A DNA stretch of 64,000 nucleotides from CAZFOB01 sp964520325. GTDB taxonomy: Bacteria; Actinomycetota; JAICYB01. The position numbers and the translations under genes are program-made. This document shows positions 52,086 through 61,000 of the stretch, piece after piece. Where the stretch lies: positions 62,001-126,000 of the forward strand of contig CAZFOB010000001.1 of NCBI GenBank assembly GCA_964520325.1. Direction: 5' to 3'. The notes under the pieces are model-generated. The model did not search any database. It was not told the DNA's origin and saw only the letters and a program-made list of their open reading frames with translations. Position 1 is the stretch's first letter. Every line of letters starts with the position of its first letter.

Positions 52086-53144
52086 ATGGCAAAGAAGGGG
52101 GACATCGAGATGGTCGTCGTCATGGACACCAAGGCCTCCGAGGCCGACATCGCGCGTGTCGTGCAGAGCGTGGAAGGCGTCGGGGGTGAAGCGTTCGTCT
52201 CCGCCGGGAAGCTGCGCACCGTCATCGGTCTTGTCGGCGACACGGCGCGGTTCATGGAGCTGCCGCTCGCGACGCTCCCCCACGTGGAGCAGGTCATCCG
52301 CGTCGGCAAGCCCTACAAGCTCGTCGCGCGCGAGTTACACCAGGACGCAACGATCGTCAACGTCGCCGGCGTTCCGGTCGGCGAGGGCTACTTCACGATC
52401 ATCGCCGGACCGTGCGCGATCGAAACCGAAGAGCAGGCCATCGATGCCGCGAAGATGGCACAAGAGATGGGCGCGCACATCCTGCGCGGCGACGCGTACA
52501 AGCACCGGACGTCCCCGTATGCCTTCCAGGGGCTCGGGAAGCGTGGCCTCGAGATCTTGAGGATGATGTCCGTCGAGACCGGCATGCCGACGGTGACCGA
52601 GGTGCTCGAGCCGGCAGACGTCGAGCTCGTCGCCGAGTACAGCGACATCCTCCGTGTCGGCACCCGCAATACGCAGAACTTCCCCCTCCTGCGTGCGTGT
52701 GGACGTTCCGGACGCGCCGTCATGCTCAAACGCGGCATGGCCGGCACACTCGAGGAATGGCTGATGTCCGCGGAGTACGTCGCGCGGGAAGGCTGCAGCG
52801 ACATCATCCTGTGCGAGCGTGGGATCAGGACCTACGAGACCGCGTACCGCAACACGCTGGATATCGCCGCGATCCCGGCGATGAAGCTGCTCACGCATCT
52901 TCCGGTGATCGTCGACCCATCGCATTCCGGCGGACGCAAGGAGCTCGTCGCTCCGCTCGCACGCGCGGCCGTCGCCGCCGGCGCCGATGCGGTGATGATC
53001 GACATCCACCCCGACCCGCGCAGCGCACTCTGCGACGGCCCGCAGGCGCTCACGCGCGATGACATCACCGATCTCGGCAAGGAGCTCATGATGATCGCAG
53101 AAGCCGTCGGGAAGAAACCGGCCAACCACGTCGCCGCCGGATGA
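52086..53144 (+). CDS. aroF: 3-deoxy-7-phosphoheptulonate (DAHP) synthase, type I beta
   Basis: First enzyme of the shikimate pathway, condensing PEP and erythrose 4-phosphate. 352 residues from the ATG at 52086; the frame is open far upstream but that part overlaps the leader and is not coding. An N-terminal ferredoxin-like regulatory segment (about 1-90, MVVVMDTKASEADIARVV) precedes the catalytic barrel: FTIIAGPCAIETEEQ, GDAYKHRTSPYAFQGLG, ILRVGTRNTQNFPLL, LKRGMAGTLEEWL and PVIVDPSHSGGRKELV with metal ligands. The regulatory domain suggests feedback inhibition; expression is under the attenuator. Overlaps trpS by 4 bases. Confidence 0.95.
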   Translation: MAKKGDIEMVVVMDTKASEADIARVVQSVEGVGGEAFVSAGKLRTVIGLVGDTARFMELPLATLPHVEQVIRVGKPYKLVARELHQDATIVNVAGVPVGEGYFTIIAGPCAIETEEQAIDAAKMAQEMGAHILRGDAYKHRTSPYAFQGLGKRGLEILRMMSVETGMPTVTEVLEPADVELVAEYSDILRVGTRNTQNFPLLRACGRSGRAVMLKRGMAGTLEEWLMSAEYVAREGCSDIILCERGIRTYETAYRNTLDIAAIPAMKLLTHLPVIVDPSHSGGRKELVAPLARAAVAAGADAVMIDIHPDPRSALCDGPQALTRDDITDLGKELMMIAEAVGKKPANHVAAG

Positions 53145-54136
53145 AGAAGATGGCGCTCACCGGGTTCAAGCCGACAGGCAGAGCCCATATCGGGAACTAC
53201 CTCGGGATGATCCGTCCCGCGCTCGCTCTTGCGCGCGACTACGACGCGTTCTACTTCATCGCCGACGAGCACGCCCTGACGTCGGTGCAGGACGCCAAGC
53301 GGATGCGCGATCTGACGTACGAGATCGCAGCGACGTGGCTCGCGCTCGGTCTCGATCCGGAGACGACGGTTCTCTACCGCCAGTCCGACGTCCCGCACGT
53401 GTTCGAGCTGGGATGGATCCTCTCGTGCGTCACGCCGAAGGGTCTGCTCAATCGCGCGCATGCGTACAAGGCGATCACCGACGAGAACGAGTCGACCGGA
53501 CGGACCACCGACGAGGGCGTGTCGATGGGTTTGTACAACTATCCGGTTCTCATGGCAGCCGACATCCTGATCGTCGATGCCCAGGTCGTGCCGGTCGGCG
53601 CGGATCAGAAACAGCACATCGAGGTCACGCGGGACATCGCCGAAACGTTCAACCGCACTTTCGGCGAAACGCTCGTGATCCCCGAGCCGCACATCGAGGA
53701 GGACGTCGCGACGATCGCCGGCCTCGACGGCCGTAAGATGTCCGCGAGCTACGGGAACACGATCCCGGTTTTCGCCGAACCCGAAGCACAGCGGAAGCTC
53801 GTGATGCGGATCGTGACCGACTCTCGGCCGCCCGACGAACCCAAGGATCCGGAGTCCGACAACCTGTTCCAGATCTTCCAGCACGTCGCGGAGCCGGAAC
53901 AGATCGCCGAGGTTCGCAAGCGATATGAGAGCGGCGGGATCGGCTACGGCGAGGTAAAAGGGATGCTCGCGGATGCCCTCGACGCGACCCTCGCTGAGCC
54001 GCGCGAGCGCTTCAACGAGCTGATGTCCGACCGCAAGAAGATCGACGCGATCCTTTCGGACGGAGCGTCCCGCGTCGAACCGATCGCGCGCGCGACGCTC
54101 GACCGGGTGAAGAAGGCCGTCGGGCTTAACTCTTAG
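53141..54136 (+). CDS. trpS: Tryptophanyl-tRNA synthetase
   Basis: 331 residues, class I synthetase. HIGN at residues 16-19 and KMSAS near 197 are the ATP-binding signatures, with GRTTDEGVSMGLYNYPVLMAADILIVDAQVVPVGADQKQHIE typical of bacterial TrpRS. ATG overlaps the aroF stop codon (ATGA), so the synthetase shares the attenuator-controlled transcript with DAHP synthase: low charged tRNA(Trp) would raise both supply of aromatics and charging. Ends just before a CBS-domain remnant on the other strand. Confidence 0.95.
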   Translation: MKKMALTGFKPTGRAHIGNYLGMIRPALALARDYDAFYFIADEHALTSVQDAKRMRDLTYEIAATWLALGLDPETTVLYRQSDVPHVFELGWILSCVTPKGLLNRAHAYKAITDENESTGRTTDEGVSMGLYNYPVLMAADILIVDAQVVPVGADQKQHIEVTRDIAETFNRTFGETLVIPEPHIEEDVATIAGLDGRKMSASYGNTIPVFAEPEAQRKLVMRIVTDSRPPDEPKDPESDNLFQIFQHVAEPEQIAEVRKRYESGGIGYGEVKGMLADALDATLAEPRERFNELMSDRKKIDAILSDGASRVEPIARATLDRVKKAVGLNS

Positions 54137-54266
54137 CTCGTCGGATGCCTACAGCCTTTTCGCCTTCGACCACGGGCACGCGTCGGATGTTCTTCTCGCG
54201 CGTCAGTTCGACCACACGGTCGAGCGGGTCGCCGGGTTCGACACATACGACATCCATCGTGAGCAC
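54126..54266 (-). pseudogene. CBS-domain remnant
   Basis: On the minus strand, a frame from GTG 54264-54266 to TAA 54126-54128 encodes 46 residues resembling one CBS motif: VLTMDVVCVEPGDPLDRVVEL followed by KNIRRVPVVEGEKAVGIRR. A complete CBS protein needs two motifs, and the frame continues upstream without a good start until a TAG near 54370. It overlaps the end of trpS. Either a decayed gene or a very small CBS protein; no better gene fits this roughly 230-base gap. Confidence 0.5.
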
Positions 54267-54368
54267 TCGGGAGAGAGTGGTCCTCGACGGATCCTCTCCC
54301 GCCGCGAAACCGGCGCCTACCCGGCCCGGCGCGTCCGGGAAACGTCGTGCTGGTGAGAGCGCTGTCGC

Positions 54369-55565
54369 CTAGTTCGTGACGGACGCCATCACGGCATTCA
54401 TGAAGAGGTCGACCTGCGTGATCAGGTCGACCCGGCTCACGTCATCGGTCGATCCGTACGACGACATCGCGAAGTACGCGCCGACGATGTCGTGCGAGGG
54501 GTCGCCCCACAACCACGTGCCGCCACCGCCGCCGTGGTGGAAGCTTCCGAGCGGGAGCGTCGGAAAGATCGGCCACTTCTGCGCTGCTGCGATGCCCCAT
54601 CCGTAGCTCCACGACGCTTCCTTGGCGACGAGCTGGAAGATCCGAGCGCCGACGCCCGGGATCTGGTCGCGCGTCATCTCGCCGACGATGAAGGGGCTCA
54701 GGATCCGAGACGACCCGTACGCGCCCCCATTCAGGAAGGTCTGGGCGAAGGAAGCCATGTCGGTGAGCGTCGAGAATCCGCCGCTGAAGGGGAAGGGTGC
54801 CCGCTGGTAGTCGCGCGACGACATCATCAGTTGGAAAAACGGCGGCAGACCCTCGGTCGACTGACGCACATAGCGCGGGACCATCTCGTCCGGGAGCCCA
54901 TAGGACGTGTCCTTCATCCCGAGCGGCTCGAAGATCCGGCGTCTCGCGAAGTCGCCGAGGGAGGAGCCGCTGACGCGGCGGACGATCTCGCCGAGCAGGT
55001 CGAAGTTCAAGTTGCAGTACCACATCTCTTCGCCTGGCGGCCGGTACAGCGGCCAGTCGAATCCTCCCGTCAGTAGTCGCAACTGCAGGAATGGGTGCTG
55101 GGTGTCATCTGCGGACGGGAAGTTCAGGTGCGGCAACACGCGATACATGAGGTTAGGCAGATCGTCGTCCCGAAGACCCGACGTATGCGTGAGGAGGTGG
55201 TGGACGCATACGTCTTCTTTCCCGAAGCCCACGAATTCCGGGATGTACTGCTGCACCGGACGCATGAGAGCGACCAGGCCGTCCTCGACGAGCTGCATCA
55301 CCGCGGTTGCGGTGAGCGTCTTGGTGATCGATGCGAGCCACCAGACGGCGTCGAGCGGGAGGTCCGGAGCATCGTCCTCCGGTCCCTGTTTCCCGTACGT
55401 CTCGTGGAGCGCGACGACGCCGTGGCGAGCGACGATCACACCGATCGCCGGATGGATCCCCTCTTTGACCCACGTGCGGCACAGGTCCCGGACCCGATCC
55501 AGCCGGACGGGGTCGAGCCCGGCCTCCTGCGGCGTTCCCGGATGGAGCTCGGTTCCCGTGGTCAT
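54369..55565 (-). CDS. Serine hydrolase of the beta-lactamase / class C PBP family
   Basis: 398 residues from the ATG at 55563-55565. Active-site motifs: SITK (in ASITKTLTATAV, near residue 85), YCN (in MWYCNLNFDLLGE, near 180) and HHGGGGG in place of the third KTG-like box, all typical of serine beta-lactamase-like esterases and D-aminopeptidases. No signal peptide, so it is probably a cytoplasmic esterase or peptidase rather than a resistance enzyme. Its start overlaps the stop of the cyclase-ATPase gene, so the two are co-transcribed. Confidence 0.88.
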   Translation of the reverse strand: MTTGTELHPGTPQEAGLDPVRLDRVRDLCRTWVKEGIHPAIGVIVARHGVVALHETYGKQGPEDDAPDLPLDAVWWLASITKTLTATAVMQLVEDGLVALMRPVQQYIPEFVGFGKEDVCVHHLLTHTSGLRDDDLPNLMYRVLPHLNFPSADDTQHPFLQLRLLTGGFDWPLYRPPGEEMWYCNLNFDLLGEIVRRVSGSSLGDFARRRIFEPLGMKDTSYGLPDEMVPRYVRQSTEGLPPFFQLMMSSRDYQRAPFPFSGGFSTLTDMASFAQTFLNGGAYGSSRILSPFIVGEMTRDQIPGVGARIFQLVAKEASWSYGWGIAAAQKWPIFPTLPLGSFHHGGGGGTWLWGDPSHDIVGAYFAMSSYGSTDDVSRVDLITQVDLFMNAVMASVTN

Positions 55566-58500
55566 CGCTGCACCTCCCTCACCCAAGCATCGCTCAGGAA
55601 CACCTCGCGCTGCGACTCGACGCCGATCGTCGCGGCGAGCTCAGCGACTACAGACGCCGCTGCGGCAAAGTCCTCGGAGGGACCACCCGCCTGCCCCCGG
55701 GACAGATAGAGACGCCACACCATAGGTCGGAACTCGGCCGCAAGGGCTTGCTCGAGCCAGCGGCACGCTTCCTCCACCGCTTCAGCTTTGCGTTCGAGCA
55801 TGAGCAGCGCACGCACCTTCGCCTCGCCGGCCACGATGGCCGCCCGGCGTTGGCCACTGTCGTCGGCCCGCCCGATGGAACGTTCGAGCCTGTCGAACGC
55901 GCCTGCGGCGTCGCCCGACGCGAGACGCACTTCGGCCTTGGCGTCTCCCGGGAGCTCGTCGACGATCGAGCGAAGCTCGTCATCGGTAGCGCTTGGCAAC
56001 GCGATCAGGGAGCGCGCCAGCACCCCGAGGGCCGTGACCCGGAACGCGTACCTGCCCAGCCGATCCATCAACGCAGCGACCTCGCGCGCGAGATCAGCAG
56101 CTTCTGCGTGTGCCATGAGCGCCGACAGGTAGTGCGCGCGGCCGAACTCGCGGAACGCGAACCCGAACGGCTCGTCGGTGACTTCGAGGTCGAGCGCGTC
56201 GCGGGCCTCGTCGTAGCGTCCGAGGTCGATGAGGGACAGCGCTCTCAACGTCGGGTACATCACCGGAGGCACGCCGAGATCGTCGGCAAGTGCGATCGCC
56301 GCGTCGCACACCGCGACCGCGTCAGCGAATCTGGCCACCCCGCGGTAGCCCCACATCCCGTGGAAGTAGTGCTCCTTCAGACGAAGGGGGTCGCGCCGGC
56401 TCTCGAGGCGCTCCCGCAGGAGCTCGTACTCGGCTTCCCGATCGCCCCCCCGGCCGAAGGCGATGTCGGCGACCATCGCATCGAGCACGAGACCCTCGTC
56501 CCCGATCTGTTCGGCGAGCTCGAGCGCCTCCTGCGTATTCGCCATCGCTATCGGCGCGTATTCGGGCCAGAAGTCGGTGAAGTACACCGTGCGCAATCGC
56601 GCGCGGGCCATCGCCGCCTTATCGCCGAGCTTCTTGCCGAGGTCGTACGCGCGCTCGAGGGTGTCTCGGGCGCTCGTTGCGCGGTCCGGCTCGTTCAGCG
56701 ACACGACGTAGTAGGCGGACCCGAGACCCAGGAGTGCTTGAAGCTCACTCGCGGCGTCTCCTCTTCCCTTGGCGTTCTCGATCAGGACCAGGAAGTCGCG
56801 CACAGCCTCGTGGCCGCGGAACAGCCCCAGGTACAGCTCGGCGCGAGAACCAAGGATCGCGTCGTGGTCTCCGTTCGGTCCGGCGAGCTCCAGCGCGTGC
56901 TCGAGATGCGCGAACGCCTCATCGATGCGCCCGAGCCCGCGGAGCGCGAGCGCGCGAAGATGCAACCGCCGCGCCAGGACGTCGCTCCCGGCTCGGGGAT
57001 GCGCCGTACCGGCGGCGTCCAGGTACCACACGGCGTCCTCGTATGCGAGAGCCGAGAGGGCGTGCTCTGCAGCGAGTACGAGGTACTTCTCGGTCTTGTC
57101 GGGGTCGGCGGTGCCACCGGCCGCGTAGAAGTGATGCGCGAGCTCGTCGGCATGCCGAGGAGCTTCGTCGCCGTATCGCTCTTCAAGGACGTCGCCCAGC
57201 TTGCGGTGGATGCGCTGCCGGCGCGGCGACGACAACAGCGACAGCAGGGTCTGCCGGAACTGCTCGTGGACGAACGTGTAGGTCGTCTCGCGTCCGCGTG
57301 AGACCTCACGGACGATGCTCGCCCTCTCCGCCTCCTCGATCCCGTTGAGCAGAGCGTCGTCGTCCAGGTCGGCCACGGCGCCGACAACGTCGTAACCGAA
57401 GACCCGGCCGATCAGCGCCGCGTGCGTCAGGGCGTCGCGGCACTCGTCGCTCAACCCCTGCATCCGACGCTCGACGAGCAGTCGTACGCCGCGCGGCACC
57501 TCGTCGTCGGCGAGCTCGAGGCTCGCGTTCCACCCGCCGTCGTCCTCGAACAGCTTCCCGCTGTCGACGAGGTGCCGGTACAGCTCTTCGACGAAGAACG
57601 GGTTGCCTTCGGTCTCGGAGTACACGAGAGCCGTCACGTGATCGGGTGGCGCGCTCCCGGCCACACGCTCCAGAAGCCCTGCGACCTCCGAACGCGGAAG
57701 CGTCGTCAGGAGGATCTCCTCGGCGTGCCGTTGACGGACGAGGTCCTGGACGACGTCGGTCAGCGGATGACGAACGTCGAGCTCGACGTCACGGAACGTC
57801 AAGACGACGCAGAGACGTGTCTCGGCGACGCGCTGGGCCAGCCGCCGGATGAGCAACAGCGTCGATTCGTCCGCCCATTGGACGTCCTCGAAGACGAGCA
57901 GCATCGCCTGCACGGAAGCGGCTCGGCCGAGGAAGTCGCGGATGCTGTTCAACAGGTGACGACGCTCCTGGTCGGGCGGGATCGGCACCGGATCGGGGAT
58001 GTCGTCGTAGCGTGCACGGAGGTCCGGCATGAGCTTCGCGACCTCGGGTGCGCTCGGACCGAGAGCGACGCGGAGCGCCTCCGGCGACACGATCTCGACC
58101 GCGCGCTCGAGCGTTTCGACGAAGGGGAGGTACGGCTGCCGGCCCTCCTCCTGGCAATGGCCGACCAAGGTGAGGACGCCGCGGGAGCGCGCCTCGCGGC
58201 ACACCTCATCCGTCAAGCGGCTCTTGCCGATACCCGCCTCGCCTCCGATGAAGGCAATACCACCGGTCCCGGCCATCGCGCGCTCGACGAGTTCGACGAG
58301 CCGCGAGTACTCGCGCTCGCGGCCGATGAACGGAGTCAGTTCACCCGGCGCAGTCCCGAGGCCGGCTCCTCGAGGCCGCCACTCAACTTCGTAGAGCGTC
58401 CAGGGCTCATCGAACCCCTTCAGGTCGACGGGACCTCGCTCGCCGAGGATGAAGTCGGTCGTCTGACCGAGAAGGGCGCGCGTCGTCGCCGATATGAGGA

Positions 58501-58903
58501 TGCCGCCGGGATCGGCGACGCTCTCGATCCGTTTGGCGGCGTTGACCGCGTTCCCGAACAGGTCGGCACGCTCGTGGATGACCTCGCCGGTGTTGATGCC
58601 GATGCGCACGCGCACGGGTGTGTCCGCTCGCACCGGACGGCGGTCGAGCTCGCGCTGGATCGCTACCGCGCATTCGACCGCTCGACGTGCGGACTGGAAG
58701 GCGCCCATCACGCCGTCGCCTATCCCCTTCACGTCAACTCCGCTGTGTTGATCGATCTGATCGCGGATCGTGTCCTCGACGGGTCTGAGCAGACGGCGCG
58801 TCGCTTCGTCGCCAAGACGGCTCGCGAGCGCAGTCGAGCCCTCTACGTCGGTGAACAGAACCGTCACCGTGCCTTCAGGCAGCGGTCGTCCGAGGTTGGT
58901 CAT
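55562..58903 (-). CDS. Multidomain nucleotide cyclase-ATPase-TPR signalling protein
   Basis: 1113 residues. Residues 1 to about 175 are a class III cyclase domain (VLFTDVEGSTALASRLG with metal Asp19, GIGDGVMGAF with Asp63, RIGINTGEV). About 190-470 is a STAND/AAA-like ATPase: FIGREREYSRLVELV, Walker A GGEAGIGKS near 222, Walker B LLVFEDVQWADES near 336. The rest, about 470-1113, is helical, including TPR-like repeats (ALALRGLGRIDEAFAHLEHALELAGPN). Such proteins are typical of actinobacteria and are thought to join signal-triggered oligomerisation to cyclase activity. ATG with GGGAG upstream. Followed by the serine hydrolase gene with overlapping ends. Confidence 0.92.
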   Translation of the reverse strand: MTNLGRPLPEGTVTVLFTDVEGSTALASRLGDEATRRLLRPVEDTIRDQIDQHSGVDVKGIGDGVMGAFQSARRAVECAVAIQRELDRRPVRADTPVRVRIGINTGEVIHERADLFGNAVNAAKRIESVADPGGILISATTRALLGQTTDFILGERGPVDLKGFDEPWTLYEVEWRPRGAGLGTAPGELTPFIGREREYSRLVELVERAMAGTGGIAFIGGEAGIGKSRLTDEVCREARSRGVLTLVGHCQEEGRQPYLPFVETLERAVEIVSPEALRVALGPSAPEVAKLMPDLRARYDDIPDPVPIPPDQERRHLLNSIRDFLGRAASVQAMLLVFEDVQWADESTLLLIRRLAQRVAETRLCVVLTFRDVELDVRHPLTDVVQDLVRQRHAEEILLTTLPRSEVAGLLERVAGSAPPDHVTALVYSETEGNPFFVEELYRHLVDSGKLFEDDGGWNASLELADDEVPRGVRLLVERRMQGLSDECRDALTHAALIGRVFGYDVVGAVADLDDDALLNGIEEAERASIVREVSRGRETTYTFVHEQFRQTLLSLLSSPRRQRIHRKLGDVLEERYGDEAPRHADELAHHFYAAGGTADPDKTEKYLVLAAEHALSALAYEDAVWYLDAAGTAHPRAGSDVLARRLHLRALALRGLGRIDEAFAHLEHALELAGPNGDHDAILGSRAELYLGLFRGHEAVRDFLVLIENAKGRGDAASELQALLGLGSAYYVVSLNEPDRATSARDTLERAYDLGKKLGDKAAMARARLRTVYFTDFWPEYAPIAMANTQEALELAEQIGDEGLVLDAMVADIAFGRGGDREAEYELLRERLESRRDPLRLKEHYFHGMWGYRGVARFADAVAVCDAAIALADDLGVPPVMYPTLRALSLIDLGRYDEARDALDLEVTDEPFGFAFREFGRAHYLSALMAHAEAADLAREVAALMDRLGRYAFRVTALGVLARSLIALPSATDDELRSIVDELPGDAKAEVRLASGDAAGAFDRLERSIGRADDSGQRRAAIVAGEAKVRALLMLERKAEAVEEACRWLEQALAAEFRPMVWRLYLSRGQAGGPSEDFAAAASVVAELAATIGVESQREVFLSDAWVREVQR

Positions 58904-58939
58904 CTCCCGATCCCCTCCGGGGACCCTACCTCAGGCCAC

Positions 58940-59494
58940 TCAGCGATCCGCGAACAATGCGTCGAGATCAACGGAGAACCCGGTGGGCGAAAGCGGCGTC
59001 GCGACGTCGGGTGCGGCTACGATCGACGCCGGTGGGTAAGAGTCGCCCTGCAAGCGGTAGACCTCGATTCGATCTGCGATCGGGTCGACGATCCAGTACT
59101 CGGGGACCTTGAAGCGCTCGTAACGCGCCAGCTTGAGCTTGCGGTCGCGCACGGGATGCGACGGAGAGAGCACCTCGATGACCCACGTCGGAGTCCCCTT
59201 GATGTTGGCCTCCGTCAGCACGTCCTCGTCTGCCTGTGCGACGAATATGACGTCGGGCTGAAGGACGTCGTGAGGTGAGAGCACGACGTCGAACGGCGCG
59301 ACGAACACCTCCCCACCACCGTGGCCACGGAGGTGCAGCTGAATCTCGAAGAGCAGCCTGAGCAAGACTCGCTGATGCTTGGTGTTGGGTGCCGGGACCA
59401 CGTACGCCTCCCCATCGATGAGCTCCCAGCGGTCGGTCTCGGGGAAGTCGACGTAGTCGTCGTATGTCAGCTTGCGGCTGGGCCGAACGGCCAT
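58940..59494 (-). CDS. Second Uma2 family (DUF820) putative endonuclease
   Basis: 184 residues. Same core as the 35.8-kb gene: DRWELIDGEAYVVPAPNTKHQ, LQPDVIFVAQADEDV and TWVIEVLSPSHPVRDRKLKLARYERFKVPEYWIVDP, including the conserved Glu and Asp/Lys positions of the PD-(D/E)XK fold. The two proteins are clearly different paralogues rather than recent copies. ATG with GGAGG upstream. It is 36 bases upstream of the cyclase gene. Confidence 0.85.
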   Translation of the reverse strand: MAVRPSRKLTYDDYVDFPETDRWELIDGEAYVVPAPNTKHQRVLLRLLFEIQLHLRGHGGGEVFVAPFDVVLSPHDVLQPDVIFVAQADEDVLTEANIKGTPTWVIEVLSPSHPVRDRKLKLARYERFKVPEYWIVDPIADRIEVYRLQGDSYPPASIVAAPDVATPLSPTGFSVDLDALFADR

Positions 59495-59562
59495 CTGACC
59501 TCCATCTGCGAGCCTTCGGGGAAGGCATCACCACGATAGCAGGCAGACGCGACAGGCCAGGC

Positions 59563-60603
59563 TCAGAGCATCTTCACGACGCGCGCGAACGCGTCGATCG
59601 CGCGATCGATCCCTCTCGCACCGATGTCCTTGTGCGTCACGAGACGGATCGTGGTCGTCGACAATCCGCCGGCCAGCACACCCTCGGTCTTGAGGGCGCC
59701 GAGCAGTGCGTCGGACGTCGTTCTGACCGCGGACGCGTCGACCACGACCATGTTCGTCTCCACGCGATCGAGGTTGACGGCATCCGGTGCGATCTCGGCG
59801 AAGCCCTCGGCGAGCAGACGAGCATTCGCGTGGTCGTCTGCAAGGCGGTCGATCATCGTTTCGAGAGCGACGATCCCCGCCGCCGCCACGACGCCGCCCT
59901 GACGAAGCGCTCCGCCGAGCACACGGCGGAACCGCCAGCATTCGTCCATGAGATCCGCACGTCCGCATACGAGGGAACCCATCGGAGCGGCGAGACCCTT
60001 GTAGAGCGAGAGCGTCACGAGATCGCAGGGCGCGGCGTAGTCACGCGCGGACGTGCCCGAGCTCACAACGGCGTTGAACAGACGCGCACCGTCGCAGAAC
60101 AGCGGGAGCCCGGCCTCGCGTGCGACATCGGCGACGGCCACAACGTCGGCGAGCGACCACACCGTGCCTCCCTTGGCGTTGTGCGTGTTCTCGATCGCGA
60201 CCAAGACGCTTCGCGGCTGGAACGGATCCGCCGGACGGACGGCGCCTGCGACATCGGAGGCAGCGAGCGTCCCGACGGCTGAGGCCAACGCGCGCAGCTG
60301 CACCTGTGCGATCAGCGCGCACGCCCCTGCCTCGTGATGGATGAGGTGGCAGTCCTCCTCGCAGATCACCTCTCCCCCGGGCGCCGACAGCACCTTCACG
60401 GCGATCTGGTTCGCCATGCTCCCCGTGGGAACGAAGAGCGCCGCCTCGCACTCGAGGATCTCGCACGCGAGGTCTTGCAAGCGATTGATGGTCGGATCCT
60501 CGCCGTAGCAGTCGTCGCCGACATCGGCGGAGCTCATCGCGCGCCGCATCTCATCGGTCGGCTGCGTGACCGTGTCGGAGCGGAGATCGATGAGGTCAGT
60601 CAT
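59563..60603 (-). CDS. Low-specificity threonine aldolase (beta-eliminating lyase family)
   Basis: 346 residues from the ATG at 60601-60603 (MTDLIDLRSDTVT, the conserved family start). PLP enzyme splitting threonine into glycine and acetaldehyde. Motifs: GDDCYGEDPTINRLQ, FVPTGSMANQIA, NTHNAKGGTVW and the Schiff-base lysine in LSLYKGLAAPMGS, with GALRQGGVVAAAG afterwards. The 5' end overlaps the upstream membrane-protein gene by 8 bases. The upstream open frame contains no conserved residues. Confidence 0.93.
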   Translation of the reverse strand: MTDLIDLRSDTVTQPTDEMRRAMSSADVGDDCYGEDPTINRLQDLACEILECEAALFVPTGSMANQIAVKVLSAPGGEVICEEDCHLIHHEAGACALIAQVQLRALASAVGTLAASDVAGAVRPADPFQPRSVLVAIENTHNAKGGTVWSLADVVAVADVAREAGLPLFCDGARLFNAVVSSGTSARDYAAPCDLVTLSLYKGLAAPMGSLVCGRADLMDECWRFRRVLGGALRQGGVVAAAGIVALETMIDRLADDHANARLLAEGFAEIAPDAVNLDRVETNMVVVDASAVRTTSDALLGALKTEGVLAGGLSTTTIRLVTHKDIGARGIDRAIDAFARVVKML

Positions 60604-61000
60604 CCGCATTTGACACATCGATGGTGGGACCCACGAAGACCGGTTGCGACAGCCAGTAGGCGAAGGCGACGCTCGAACCCAGCACGATCGCCGGGACGAC
60701 AAGCGAGCCCTCGCGCGCGAACATCACCGCAAGCACCGAGAGCGTCCCGAGGCCGGCGCTTGCAAGTGAGATCAACAGCGCGATCGAGCGTCCCCAGCCA
60801 CGCTGCAACCACAACCCGAAGGCCGTGAGTCCCGTGAGCAGGCCGTAGGTCAGCACACCGGTACGGATCTGCTGCTCGCCGAGCTTGGCCACGAAGAGCC
60901 ACGCGAAGAACACCGTGGCTGCTGCGAACACGGCGGCCGCCGTACGGAACGCGCGACGAGGGCCGAGCTCTGAAGACCTAACCGAAAAAAACTTCGGCAA
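60596..61000 (-). CDS. Hypothetical four-helix membrane protein
   Basis: 134 residues if started at TTG 60998-61000, with four hydrophobic helices (AAAVFAAATVFFAWLFV, TGVLTYGLLTGLTAFGLWL, IALLISLASAGLGTLSVLAVM, LVVPAIVLGSSVAFAYWL). No recognised domain. The start is uncertain because it overlaps the end of the phosphofructokinase gene and only GAGGA at about -12 supports it. It sits between the phosphofructokinase and threonine aldolase genes, all in one direction. Confidence 0.6.
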   Translation of the reverse strand: MPKFFSVRSSELGPRRAFRTAAAVFAAATVFFAWLFVAKLGEQQIRTGVLTYGLLTGLTAFGLWLQRGWGRSIALLISLASAGLGTLSVLAVMFAREGSLVVPAIVLGSSVAFAYWLSQPVFVGPTIDVSNADD

